DNA of 64,000 nt from contig CAZXYZ010000058.1 in assembly GCA_964645045.1 (NCBI GenBank), forward strand, positions 1 to 64,000, written 5' to 3'. The notes under the pieces were generated by a model. The model saw only the letters and a list, made by a program, of their open reading frames with translations, had not been told where the DNA came from and ran no database searches. Source of the stretch: Anammoximicrobium sp964645045. GTDB taxonomy: Bacteria > Planctomycetota > Planctomycetia > Pirellulales > Pirellulaceae. The position numbers and the translations under genes are program-made. Below, piece by piece: positions 1 through 7,985 of the stretch (within the stretch, counting starts at the first letter, position 1; the number at the start of each line of letters is the position of its first letter).

Positions 1-2
1 AG

Positions 3-221
3 GTGGAAGTCATCTGGGTGGATGCACTCAATCCGCGGCCCCGGGTCTGGCCGGCCGTTTCTCAGTTGCTGCGAGACCGCTTCCCCGACTTGCTCGAACG
101 GTACCGGCAAATGCTCTTTGACTCCGGAGCCCGATCCTGGTACTTGGCGGAACTTGGTGAGCGGGTCCAGCGTGCTGCCGAGCGGGCGTCGGTGCAGGGT
201 CGCATCGTCCGATGCTTCTGA
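3..221 (+). CDS. C-terminal end of an SPL-like radical SAM protein (5' partial)
   Basis: The frame is open at the left edge of the window, so only the last 72 codons are present; the GTG at 3 is probably internal. The stretch WVDALNPRPRVWP, then RFPDLLERYRQMLFD and a helical Arg/Ala-rich tail, resembles the C-terminal end of spore-photoproduct-lyase-like radical SAM proteins as I remember that family. The [4Fe-4S] cysteine cluster would lie upstream, outside the window, so the assignment rests on the tail alone. Another radical SAM gene of the same broad class lies at 3972-5060 on the other strand. Family assignment is moderately sure; substrate unknown. Confidence 0.5.
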   Translation: MEVIWVDALNPRPRVWPAVSQLLRDRFPDLLERYRQMLFDSGARSWYLAELGERVQRAAERASVQGRIVRCF

Positions 222-332
222 AACAGCGGACATGGGGCCAGCGTGTTCGTCACGATCGCTCCGATATGCCCCGGTGGCACGTTGCTCGTCTCCTTCGAGC
301 GAGAGAAGGTCGATGGCTACTCCCGCCGGGCT

Positions 333-1502
333 CTAACGACGTTGCGCCTGCAACATCAGGTACAAGGGCGTGGTGCTCAACCCGCCCCAGCCATCGGGCT
401 TGTGAGACTCCTCGAACTTCCGCTGAACCTCCGGACTGTACGACGCCAGGGCGTCCCAATACCGTTTCTCGGCAACGGCAGTGGCGATCAGGTGGTCGAT
501 GTCCGCTGCGGTGAAAACCACGCCGTGGCGGTGGGCATCCACGATACCAGTGACGTCAATCTGGTAGTAGCCGGGGTTCGGATGCACACCGACCCAGTGT
601 TTTGGCGAGCCGTCCGGTTTGAAGTCCCAAGGGCCTGCTGGCTCCCAGTAGTTCCAGATCTCAAAGGTCCCGTTGGGCCTCAGCTTCATCCGCGATTTCA
701 TCACCTGGAACCACTTCTCGGCTCGCTCGCGGTAGACCGGCTTGCCGGTCACATCGGACAGGGCCAGCAGCCAGCGGGCCACGTGATTCGCCTTGTTGTT
801 GGGAAGCGAGAAGCCCTTGCCGGGGGCGTTTCGAGTCTCGTAGTTGCTGGTCCACTTTCCGGTCTGGACATCGATTCCAAACGGTAGCACGACCGGGATG
901 ATGCCGCCGTCTTTCGTCTCTCGCCACGCACCACGCCGGTCCCATTTCTCGTAGACTTGTTCGGCCAGTCGCAGGTATTTCTCGGCCTGGGGGCCAAACT
1001 TCGCTTTGAGGGACGCGTCCTTGAGAATCTCGCCGGACAGCAAGACCACGGGGCGCAGGGCCATGACTTCACCCAGCAGGCTGTCAGCGTTGTAGTCATC
1101 CAGTTGATCCACGAGCGTGCCCGCCGCCTTGGGCTTGGGCCAGCCGACGTACCCATCCGGCTCTTGGATGCCGCGCCGGACCCAGGAATCGGTCCAATCC
1201 ATCAGCATCGCAACCCACTTCGGGTCCCTGGTAGCCACGTACCCGTAGTAGAAGCCGTCCAGGAAGGGGCTGATCAGCCAGCCGATCTCCTAGCCTAGTT
1301 CTCGGTCGCAGTAGCGATTCCGGGCGTCACCGGTGATGTTCTTGTCCCACCGTCGCAGCCAGTCCTGGAACTTGGCATCGTCCATCCGCACCATGCCGGA
1401 GTCGTGGTTTTCCGCCCCCTTCGCCCCCTCCGGCACTCCCAGCGAGGCACAGCAGACCGCCAAACACCCCAACCATCCGAGGCGAGCCCGGTTCGTGTTC
1501 AT
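333..1502 (-). pseudogene. Secreted alpha/alpha-barrel-like protein interrupted by an in-frame amber codon
   Basis: Reading from the ATG at 1502, the protein begins with a signal peptide (MNTNRARLGWLGCLAVCCASLG) and runs about 70 codons to a TAG at 1292-1290. The same frame then continues without interruption for 318 codons to 333, and the residues on both sides (NRYCDRELG, then EIGWLISPFLDGFYYGY) read as one protein. Repeated helical segments with aromatic residues (DWTDSWVRRG, NKANHVARWLLALSD, NYWEPAGPWDF) suggest an exported carbohydrate-active or structural alpha/alpha fold of about 390 residues, but I cannot name a family. A single base change explains the stop, so it is a recent pseudogene, a sequencing error or a readthrough case. 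Confidence 0.65.
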
Positions 1503-1832
1503 CGTCTTGACTCCTCTTATCGCGGTATCTGCCACAGCACGAATCGTTGCCAGCCGCTGCAGCTGTCGTACAGCAATCGGCGTCTCGCCGTACTCGTCCT
1601 CCGTTTGTCGCGATCAATTCGTCTCTAGCGAGTTTCCGTGGTTGTGAACACTCGCATCCGCTCCAGTTTAGCCTAGCCAGCGTTTCGGCGGCACCATCCC
1701 CCGCCATCTTCATCGGAGCGATCTCCCACCCGGCTGATCGCCGCTGGCAAACAGGCTTGCAGACGTTATCCTGATGCGGGGGCAGTGACGACAACGTGAT
1801 GCTGGCCGAGTATCCGGCCGAGGAGGTGCGAC
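1503..1832. other. Divergent intergenic region
   Basis: About 330 bases separate the interrupted gene on the minus strand from the esterase on the plus strand, so promoters for both should lie here. I see no convincing -35/-10 pair, no repeat and no conserved coding frame. The only clear signal is the Shine-Dalgarno sequence AGGAGGT at 1821-1827, six bases before the esterase ATG. Confidence 0.4.
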
Positions 1833-2744
1833 ATGAAGCTGAGAATTGTCTGTCTGGCTGGACTAGCTGTGGTGCTGAGCTGGAGGAGTACTGCGTCGTC
1901 GCAGGAGCGGCCGGCGCCGTCCAGACCCCCGGAAGGCGTCGAGGTCTTACGGGATCTCCCGTACATCGAAGACGGTCACGAGCGACATCGGCTCGACCTT
2001 TACCTTCCGCAGAAGGCCGAGGGCCAATTGCCCTTGATCGTTTGGATTCATGGTGGGGCTTGGCAGGCCGGCAGCAAGAATGGCTGCCCCGCCGTGTCGT
2101 TCGTCGGCAAGGGGTACGCTGTGGCCAGTATCAACTATCGGCTGAGCCAGCACGCGGTGTTCCCCGCCCAGATCGAGGACTGCAAGGCGGCTATCCGCTG
2201 GCTTCGCGCCCAGGCGAAGAGGTACCACCTGGCCCCGGACCACGTCGGTGTCTGGGGAGCCTCGGCGGGCGGCCACCTCGTGGCCTTACTGGGCACAAGC
2301 GGCAACGTGAAGGAGTTCGAGGGCGAAGGCGGGAACCTCGACCAGTCCAGCCGCGTGCAATGCGTCGTCGATTGGTTCGGCCCCTCGGACCTCGTGACCA
2401 TGGGCGGCGGGCACAACAACCCCAGTTCGCCCGAGTCGCGTCTAATTGGCGGACCCGTCCAGGAGAACGTGGAGAAGGCGCGCAAGGCCAGCCCCGTAAG
2501 CTACGTCAGCAAGGACAGCGCCCCCTTCCTGATCATGCACGGCGACAAGGACAACTTGGTGCCACTGGGGCAAAGCGAGGAACTTGCGGACGCATTGAAG
2601 AAGGCTGGCGTCGAGGTCAAGCTGCAGATCGTGACCGATAACGGACATGGGGGACCTGGGTTCTCCAGCCCCGACAATCGGAACCTGATCGAGGACTTCT
2701 TCGACAAGCACCTACGTCCCCGGAAGAGCGCGACGAGCCCATGA
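1833..2744 (+). CDS. Secreted alpha/beta-hydrolase (BD-FAE / carbohydrate esterase-like)
   Basis: This 303-residue protein starts with a signal peptide ending near ASSQ, so it acts outside the cytoplasm. The fold is shown by the oxyanion motif HGGAW (about residue 71), the nucleophile elbow GASAGG (about residue 148), an acid-containing HGDKDNLVP segment (about 235) and the catalytic His in NGHGG (about 270). Proteins of this type deacylate xylan or other acylated carbohydrates or act as general carboxylesterases; the exact substrate cannot be read from sequence. The start is set by AGGAGGT six bases upstream. Its stop overlaps the next gene by four bases (ATGA), so the two hydrolases are translationally coupled. 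Confidence 0.85.
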   Translation: MKLRIVCLAGLAVVLSWRSTASSQERPAPSRPPEGVEVLRDLPYIEDGHERHRLDLYLPQKAEGQLPLIVWIHGGAWQAGSKNGCPAVSFVGKGYAVASINYRLSQHAVFPAQIEDCKAAIRWLRAQAKRYHLAPDHVGVWGASAGGHLVALLGTSGNVKEFEGEGGNLDQSSRVQCVVDWFGPSDLVTMGGGHNNPSSPESRLIGGPVQENVEKARKASPVSYVSKDSAPFLIMHGDKDNLVPLGQSEELADALKKAGVEVKLQIVTDNGHGGPGFSSPDNRNLIEDFFDKHLRPRKSATSP

Positions 2745-3370
2745 TCAGTCAGGATGGCCTGATGATCAACGGCCCGCCCAGATCGCTGACGACGCTCATC
2801 CTCGCCCACGGCGCCGGGGCTGCCATGGATACCGACTTCATGAACGCGTTTGCCGAGGGCCTCGCCGGTCATGGTTTCCGAGGCGTCCGTTTTGAGTTTC
2901 CGTACATGGCCGAGCGCCGGCAGACTGGGAAGCGTCGCCCACCCGACCGCGAGCCTGTTTTGCGGCAGACGTGGCTGGACGTGATTGCCTCGGTCGAGGC
3001 CAAGACGCTGTTCATCGGCGGCAAGTCCATGGGCGGCCGGATTGCCAGCCTGATTGCGGACGAAGCGGATGTCGCTGGATTGGTCTGCCTGGGCTACCCC
3101 TTTCATCCGACCAGGAAGCCCGATCAGCTTCGCGTGGAACATCTGCGGGCAATCAGGACGCCGACGCTCATCCTGCAGGGCGAACGTGACGCGTTTGGCA
3201 GCGCTGACGAGGTGCGCGGCTACAAGCTATCCAGCCAGGTCCGTCTGCACTGGCTGCCGGACGGTGACCACAGCTTCAAGCCGCGGGCTTCGTCTGGCCG
3301 CGCGCAGGAGGAGAACTGGCAGGAGGCCATTTCGGTCATCACGAGTTTTGTCAAAGAACGGGTGGGGTGA
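2741..3370 (+). CDS. KANL3/Tex30-family alpha/beta-hydrolase
   Basis: A 209-residue cytoplasmic alpha/beta-hydrolase with no signal peptide. Motifs in order are HGAGAAMD (oxyanion region, near residue 23), the conserved ARG/RFEFPYM-type segment near 48, the nucleophile elbow GGKSMGGR near 91, QGERDAF near 147 (acid) and DGDHSFKPRASSG near 176 (His). This motif set is typical of the small KANL3/Tex30 group, whose bacterial members have no well-established substrate. The start ATG overlaps the stop of the upstream esterase. A decayed copy of its C-terminal end lies at 7781-7879, so the gene, or a relative, was once duplicated locally. Confidence 0.8.
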   Translation: MISQDGLMINGPPRSLTTLILAHGAGAAMDTDFMNAFAEGLAGHGFRGVRFEFPYMAERRQTGKRRPPDREPVLRQTWLDVIASVEAKTLFIGGKSMGGRIASLIADEADVAGLVCLGYPFHPTRKPDQLRVEHLRAIRTPTLILQGERDAFGSADEVRGYKLSSQVRLHWLPDGDHSFKPRASSGRAQEENWQEAISVITSFVKERVG

Positions 3371-3407
3371 CGTAGAATAGCGATCGGCCTCGACCAGGAC
3401 CTTGGCC

Positions 3408-3872
3408 ATGCGTATCTCGTTCGACCTTGACGACACGTTGATCTGCTACGGCGCCGAGGTTCCAAACGAACCACCACTTCCCCCGTTGTTGCGGTGGCTG
3501 GTGGCCGACGAACCGCTTCGACTTGGAACTCGTGCCCTGATGACGGAACTGCGGGCGAGGGATTGGGAACCGTGGATCTACACGACTTCGTACCGCCGTC
3601 CTGCCCAAGTCCGTCGCTGGCTATGGTTCCACGGTGTTGCGGTGGCGGGGGTTATCAACCAGGACGCCCACGAAGCGTTCTTCCGCGCAAGACCCGATGG
3701 GCACTGGCCCACCAAGTATCCGCCCGCGTTTGTTATCGACCTGCACGTGGATGATTCGGATGGCGTGCGGATGGAAGCGGAGCAACACGGGTTCTCCGTG
3801 GTGATGATCCGGCCGGACGATCGGAAATGGACGAATAAGGTGCTGGCGGCGGTCGCGTCGATGGACCGGTGA
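3408..3872 (+). CDS. HAD-superfamily-like hydrolase
   Basis: From the ATG at 3408 the protein is 154 residues and opens with FDLDDTLI, the aspartate nucleophile motif I of HAD phosphohydrolases. Motif II may be YTTS near residue 63, and the late acidic HVDDSDGV near 115 fits motif IV. There is no obvious cap domain and the protein is short, as in HAD-like proteins that work on small phosphorylated compounds. A TTG at 3402 is an alternative start; ATG six bases later is preferred because it opens directly into the motif I strand. It faces the radical SAM gene tail to tail with a strong hairpin between them. Confidence 0.65.
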   Translation: MRISFDLDDTLICYGAEVPNEPPLPPLLRWLVADEPLRLGTRALMTELRARDWEPWIYTTSYRRPAQVRRWLWFHGVAVAGVINQDAHEAFFRARPDGHWPTKYPPAFVIDLHVDDSDGVRMEAEQHGFSVVMIRPDDRKWTNKVLAAVASMDR

Positions 3873-3922
3873 TCCTGATCCGGTGTGCGGTGACTCAGAC
3901 CGCCGAGGCCAGCGTCCTGTTT

Positions 3923-3952
3923 CACCCGCCCTGACGACAGCCAGGGCGGGTG
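3923..3952. terminator. Hairpin between convergent genes, probable bidirectional terminator
   Basis: Arms CACCCGCCCTG (3923-3933) and CAGGGCGGGTG (3942-3952) pair perfectly over 11 bp with an 8-base loop. The hairpin sits between the HAD gene (stop 3872) and the oppositely oriented radical SAM gene (stop 3972). No T-tract follows on either side, so the terminator role is inferred from position. Confidence 0.5.
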
Positions 3953-3971
3953 TTGGACAGCCTGCCGGAGC

Positions 3972-5060
3972 CTATAGCCACACCACGCCCGCATCCGCCG
4001 TGCGGATTTGAGCTTCATCCTCCTTGGTCAGTTTCTTCGGATACAGCAAGAATCGCAATCTGTCGGTCGTCATGTGCCGCAGCATCGAAGCCTGGACATG
4101 TTGCACCAGCCGGACGGTGTAACCCGACCAGACCTTCTCATTTCGGATGCGCGAAATCGCTTCCGCTTCGGGGGCAAATCCCGCTGTTTGAAGCTTCTCC
4201 TCCGTCAACGTCAGACTGTTGCCACGCGCATTAGCCGGTTCGCAGAACACCTCCTCCGCGCCGCAGGCTTTGACGAACTGCACTAACTCGTCGACCTGCT
4301 CTGGAGCGTCGGCGATTGCGGGCAGCAATGGACATAGCATGCCGAACGTGCGCAGCCCCATGTTGTGGGCCTTCCTCAGGGCCGCCATCCGCTCGCTGAT
4401 CGAGGAGGCATGGGTCTCGATCACCGAAAGTGCGTCTTGCTTATCGCGAGTGCCAGTCAAGCTAAGCCCGATGAGCACACGATCTTTGTACTTACGGATC
4501 AACTCGAAGTCCTCGGCAACTGCCGCATTTTTTGTCAGGACCCGTACGGTCCAACCGGGCTGCTCCAGCACCGCTTCCAGGCACCTCCGGCCGAGATCCA
4601 ACGCCTGGGCTTCCGGTGCCCACGCATCGACCGTCGTGCAAATCTGAACAAGCCCTCTCTTTTTTGTTCTGGCCGCGTCCCTGGCCACCTTCTCGACGAT
4701 GTTCGGATCGACAATAGAGTAGCCGACCCCAAAAGGCGGCTCGCCTAACTCCGGGAAAGCTTCATGACAGCGGAGTGACGCGCGGGCGGAGCAGTAGGTG
4801 CAGTCGTGACCGCAGCGTAGCCCAACGTTTACAGCAAAGGCCGCCAGCTTCTTCTTGGCGAACTCTTCGGATTTCGTAATGCCGCCGGTGCTCATGTCGT
4901 ACTGGTGATTCCGCATCGCTGTGGTGTCATTGCCCGGACGGCAAGGCACCTCGCGATTCGGTTCGGCTCGGCGGAGACTGGCATTGGAAGATTCGGCAGC
5001 CGTCGCAATAGTGTTTCGGCATCCCGTATTTAGTGATTTTGGCTTGTCTAGTTGTTTCAT
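3972..5060 (-). CDS. SPL-like radical SAM protein
   Basis: The cluster CGHDCTYC (C-x3-C-x2-C) about 85 residues from the start binds the [4Fe-4S] centre of a radical S-adenosylmethionine enzyme. It is preceded by KSEEFAKKKLAAFAVNVG and followed by a TIM-barrel-like run (LVQICTTVDAW, VRVLTKNAA, VLIGLSLTGT, FGMLCPLLPAI, EVFCEPANARG), a pattern I associate with the spore-photoproduct-lyase-like branch; the reaction is unknown. Length is about 360 residues. The start is unsure: GTG at 5090, ATG at 5060 and ATG at 4916 are all in frame and none has a strong Shine-Dalgarno sequence. The 175-codon gene upstream on the same strand may be co-transcribed, although a hairpin lies between. Confidence 0.7.
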   Translation of the reverse strand: MKQLDKPKSLNTGCRNTIATAAESSNASLRRAEPNREVPCRPGNDTTAMRNHQYDMSTGGITKSEEFAKKKLAAFAVNVGLRCGHDCTYCSARASLRCHEAFPELGEPPFGVGYSIVDPNIVEKVARDAARTKKRGLVQICTTVDAWAPEAQALDLGRRCLEAVLEQPGWTVRVLTKNAAVAEDFELIRKYKDRVLIGLSLTGTRDKQDALSVIETHASSISERMAALRKAHNMGLRTFGMLCPLLPAIADAPEQVDELVQFVKACGAEEVFCEPANARGNSLTLTEEKLQTAGFAPEAEAISRIRNEKVWSGYTVRLVQHVQASMLRHMTTDRLRFLLYPKKLTKEDEAQIRTADAGVVWL

Positions 5061-5152
5061 TCTGGATTGTCTTTCGTATCTCTGTATCACGGTGGCAGGT
5101 AGCCCACACCGCTCGTGGGCAGTATCGTCACACAGTCGTTTGATCCCGCGGC

Positions 5153-5177
5153 AGCCTGCCTGAATTGCAGGCAGGCT
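5153..5177. repeat. Perfect 10-bp hairpin, REP-like
   Basis: AGCCTGCCTG (5153-5162) and CAGGCAGGCT (5168-5177) are exact inverted repeats around the loop AATTG. It lies 48 bp downstream of the stop of the minus-strand gene ending at 5225, so it could end that transcript, but the sequence style also matches a dispersed palindromic element. Confidence 0.55.
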
Positions 5178-5224
5178 ACCGTGGGTTTGCCAATCGGCGA
5201 TTCGCTGCGAGCGACGTCGCCCAC

Positions 5225-5716
5225 CTAATTCATAGGAAGCATCATTGGCCCATGCTTCTCGGAGATCCTGCCTTCGTAGCGAGCCACAACGCGATAGCCC
5301 GAACGGCCCAGCAGCTCAAAGGCTGTAAACACCGCAATCCACTCATCAGAAGTCATCTTCCCGAGACCTTTTTCCGCGTCGAACAGCACCTGTATCTCGC
5401 CGTTCCCCAACCTCCAGAATTGACCCATATTCCACGCCTCTTCGAAGCGAATCAACTCCACGCGGCCAACCTCATGCGGCAGCCTCGGCTGCCCTTTACG
5501 ATCAAACAGGCGTACGGGTGCCCCCGCCGTATCCTCGCCCATGACTAGCAGTTCGCCAGTGTCGAGCGAACGACACTCGCACGCATTCATGCACTGTCTC
5601 CGCTTGAGATACGCAGCCAACTCTGGAGCTGGCAACAAATCAGCCTGGAAGAACTGCGCCCTTCGGCACTCGCTCTCTCGTCGATGGTCAAACCGTTTCG
5701 ACCGATTCTTCTTCAT
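5225..5716 (-). CDS. Hypothetical protein
   Basis: From ATG 5716 the product is 163 residues, with a very basic start (MKKNRSKRFDHRRESECRR), a cysteine pair region (RRQCMNACECRS) and a mixed alpha/beta body ending in GRISEKHGPMMLPMN. It has no signal peptide or membrane segment. I do not recognise a family. An in-frame start 12 codons upstream (5752) is possible. It lies upstream of the radical SAM gene on the same strand, 165 bp away, so a functional link is possible but not shown. Confidence 0.45.
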   Translation of the reverse strand: MKKNRSKRFDHRRESECRRAQFFQADLLPAPELAAYLKRRQCMNACECRSLDTGELLVMGEDTAGAPVRLFDRKGQPRLPHEVGRVELIRFEEAWNMGQFWRLGNGEIQVLFDAEKGLGKMTSDEWIAVFTAFELLGRSGYRVVARYEGRISEKHGPMMLPMN

Positions 5717-6887
5717 GAAATCCTCCAAACAAATCTCATGCGTTGGGCACACCCGTCAGCTCCCCGCGTTGCTGCAGATCGATGCAGCAGGTCAAACGCA
5801 GGGGATGCCCGAAATTGGTGTTCTGCCAAACGCAACATCAGGTTTGGGCATTTGCCCCGAATACAGACCGTCGTCGTAGTGTCTCTTCGGGGCTCGCCCA
5901 GCGTATCGAGAGCCTCAACCAACACGAACACTGACCGCCGTAGCGTGTCCCAGGGACCACCTAACGCCAGTCAATTCCGATCCCGACGCCAGTTAGGCGT
6001 CCTGCAATCACCGCTGGCAAGCTTCGTGCTTCCTGCGACCGTCTGGGTGGAGCGGCGAATCCAGAATCGCTACACTCCCACAAAAGGGGGGCTGAGATTA
6101 GACAGTCCCCGGATCTCGGCTTGGCATCCTGCCCACCGATAATGAGGTGCATATGCCACCTCATGCACGAACCCGCCAAACAAGACGGCGAGTCCAAACC
6201 ATGTCATTTGGGTCCAATCCCGCTTGTGCTCAAAAACACAAAAGCGGTCACTTGGGCCCAATCCAGCTTGTGCTCAAAAACACAAACGCGGGATCAATAT
6301 TCTCAAAATATAACGACGACGGCCAGCAAGTCAAGATTTCTCTAAGAAAAATCTGCCAACGTCTCCATCGCAAAAACCGCAGCTCTATGCATGTACGTCG
6401 CCAGTGGTTGGAGGGGCGTAGGTTGGCGTGCCGCTGCCCGACGCCACGCTGTTACGTCCAAGGCGCCCCTTCGCGCCATTGGTGCCGAAGTTCTCGTTGC
6501 CGGCCCCACCTGTGCCGAGTCCGGTAGGGACCTGCCTGCCGTCCTTCGTCGGCCTTAGGGCTGGCAAAGCCAAACTCGATCCCAAGAGCGACTTGAACGC
6601 CGTTCACACGCAGCAGCAAGTCGGTATTGGTGTGCTCCATTCGTCGTCCCTGGCGTTCCGCAGCCAATGTCTTTCCCCTTGGGTAGCTCGCAACCGAAAG
6701 CGCAACCGCCCCATCAAGGGCCTGATTCTTGTGAAGGGACCGCCCCGGTCCAAGGACATCGGATTCAAGGGTGCTTGGGATAGCCGACGTCTCCATCCCG
6801 CCGACGATGTCACGGCCGGAAGAGCTCTGGCATACTTTTCTGTTTCCTCGGGTTTCGTCAGACTGTATCGAGTTGCACACGCACGCT
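5717..6887. other. Long gene-poor stretch holding a tandem repeat
   Basis: This region of about 1.2 kb has no frame that I can relate to a protein family. Short open frames occur on both strands but lack convincing starts and consistent composition. The clear structure is the 44-bp tandem repeat at 6204-6291. The right end leads into the SMP-30 gene fragment, so part of the stretch may be degraded coding sequence. Confidence 0.4.
6204..6291. repeat. 44-bp tandem repeat, two units
   Basis: Units 6204-6247 and 6248-6291 align without gaps and differ at only a few positions. Both contain TTGTGCTCAAAAACACAAA, itself an imperfect palindrome (TTGTG...CACAA), preceded by a TTGGG(T/C)CCAATCC block. 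The sequence is AT-richer than its surroundings. Confidence 0.75.
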
Positions 6888-7130
6888 CTGGCCGACCGGA
6901 AGTTGGTCGCTCCAGTCGGCTCGGACGGCATGACGCTGGACGAGCAGGGGAACCTTTACCTGGCCCGGAACGCGGTGCATGTGTACAGCCCTGACGGTAA
7001 CAAGCTCGCGGAGATCGCTGTTCCCGAGGCCCCGTCCAATGTCTGTTTCGGCGGTGCAGACCGCCGCACGTTGTTCATTACTGCCCGCAAGGGCCTTTAC
7101 GCGATTCGCATGAACGTCTGCGGGCAGTAG
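6888..7130 (+). pseudogene. C-terminal fragment of an SMP-30/gluconolactonase-like protein
   Basis: The frame reads RKLVAPVGSDGMTLDEQG, then NLYLARNAVHVYSPDG, PSNVCFGGADRRTLFITAR and GLYAIRMNVCGQ before the stop at 7130. This is the last two blades typical of a six-bladed SMP-30/gluconolactonase beta-propeller. Only about 80 of the usual roughly 300 residues remain; nothing upstream in the same or other frames supplies the missing blades or a signal peptide. It is a truncated remnant at the left end of a debris region. Confidence 0.7.
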
Positions 7131-7221
7131 GACCGTCGCTGGGCTTCCAAAGTGCCGGTGTAAGCCGACTGGCACGCAAGATTACACGAGCGTTCTCCAT
7201 GTCATGAAGAGGAGTCGATTC

Positions 7222-7446
7222 ATGCAATGTTGCATCACCGGTTGCCTCGTGGCTTCAGCCACGTTCACGCTGGCGGGGATCGCCTTGGCTCAGCCCAAGA
7301 ACACGATCTACGACGAGGCTCAGGTGGACGCGACCACTTCGTCCAGCACGTCACGTTCCGCTTGCACATCGCCGGGCGAGGACACGAAAACGCGGATAAT
7401 GCGCACGGTTTCGGACATGGTGGCTGCCTTGGAGCTGCGGGGCTAA
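7222..7446 (+). pseudogene. Duplicate N-terminus of the neighbouring CE15 esterase
   Basis: Bases 7222-7326 match 7986-8090, the start of the CE15 esterase gene, at roughly 91 percent, with a long central run identical (signal peptide ATFTLAGIALAQPK and NTIYDEAQV). Homology stops abruptly after the codons for DEAQV; what follows is unrelated and in fact antisense to a DUF4062 gene start. The Shine-Dalgarno region is also similar. It is a truncated local duplicate, not a working gene. Confidence 0.8.
7320..7418 (-). pseudogene. First 30 codons of a DUF4062-type protein
   Basis: The minus strand from ATG 7418 reads SETVRIIRVFVSSPGDV followed by QAERDVLDEVVAS, then TGA. The V-F-V-S-S-P-x-D-V-x-x-E-R pattern is the hallmark N-terminus of DUF4062 proteins, which often sit at the head of large NACHT/TPR/WD-repeat proteins. 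The match ends exactly where the CE15 duplicate begins (about 7327), marking a recombination junction. No further DUF4062 sequence is present in the window. Confidence 0.65.
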
Positions 7447-7591
7447 ATCATTTGGCTCAACGCATTCCCATTGTAACCACGCCGTCCGGTGAGTTTCCAT
7501 CAGGCACGGCTGACCATAACTGGCTCCAGCCTCCGCTCCGGCGGGTGCTTTCCCGGCTTCCGATTGTTACAATCGACGGCCGGAGGAAGCC

Positions 7592-7777
7592 ATGACGCCG
7601 GAAGAACGACAAAGTCGATGGGAAGCGATCGACCGTGAGCTTGAAGACCTGTGGAACGGGAGGGTCTGCCCCGATCCGGTCAAACGCGAGGAGGAATTGC
7701 TGGCAGAGCAGGACCGACTCGAATACGACGCGGGCTGCGATTGGTTTCGGGCGAGGGACCTTCACCGGCAAGGTTGA
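7592..7777 (+). CDS. Small hypothetical protein
   Basis: A 61-residue, highly charged, helical protein (TPEERQSRWEAIDRELEDL, EEELLAEQDRLEYDAG). A strong Shine-Dalgarno sequence GGAGGAA ends three bases before the ATG and a near-palindrome CGATTGTTACAATCG (7561-7575) lies just upstream, containing a TACAAT that could serve as a -10. The C-terminus runs straight into the decayed hydrolase tail at 7781, so the gene may have lost its natural end. Function unknown; possibly an antitoxin-sized partner, but no partner is next to it. Confidence 0.45.
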   Translation: MTPEERQSRWEAIDRELEDLWNGRVCPDPVKREEELLAEQDRLEYDAGCDWFRARDLHRQG

Positions 7778-7780
7778 CGA

Positions 7781-7879
7781 CAGATTCAAGCCGCGAGCGT
7801 CGTCGGGCGGACACAGGAAACGAATCGGTGAGAGGCGATCGAAGGCGTCGTGGTGTTTGTCGAACAGCGGGCAAGCTGA
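7781..7879 (+). pseudogene. Decayed C-terminal end of a KANL3/Tex30-like hydrolase
   Basis: RFKPRASSG at the start matches DHSFKPRASSG of the intact gene at 2741-3370. After a one-base shift the frame continues TQETNR, stop, EAIEGVVVFVEQRAS, which aligns with AQEENWQEAISVITSFVKERVG. A frameshift plus a nonsense change confirm decay. Confidence 0.65.
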
Positions 7880-7985
7880 ACACTGACGGCTGCTTGCCAA
7901 CCGGTGTTGGGCAGGCGGGAAATACTCGCGTCCGCAGCGTGCTTGTGGAGAACGTTCCCCAGTTTCGCTGAGGTGGAGTCGAATC

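Noticed and set aside
5743..5931. Short frames on both strands between 5.7 and 6.9 kb
   Set aside because: None has a supported start, a family pattern or a conserved neighbour.
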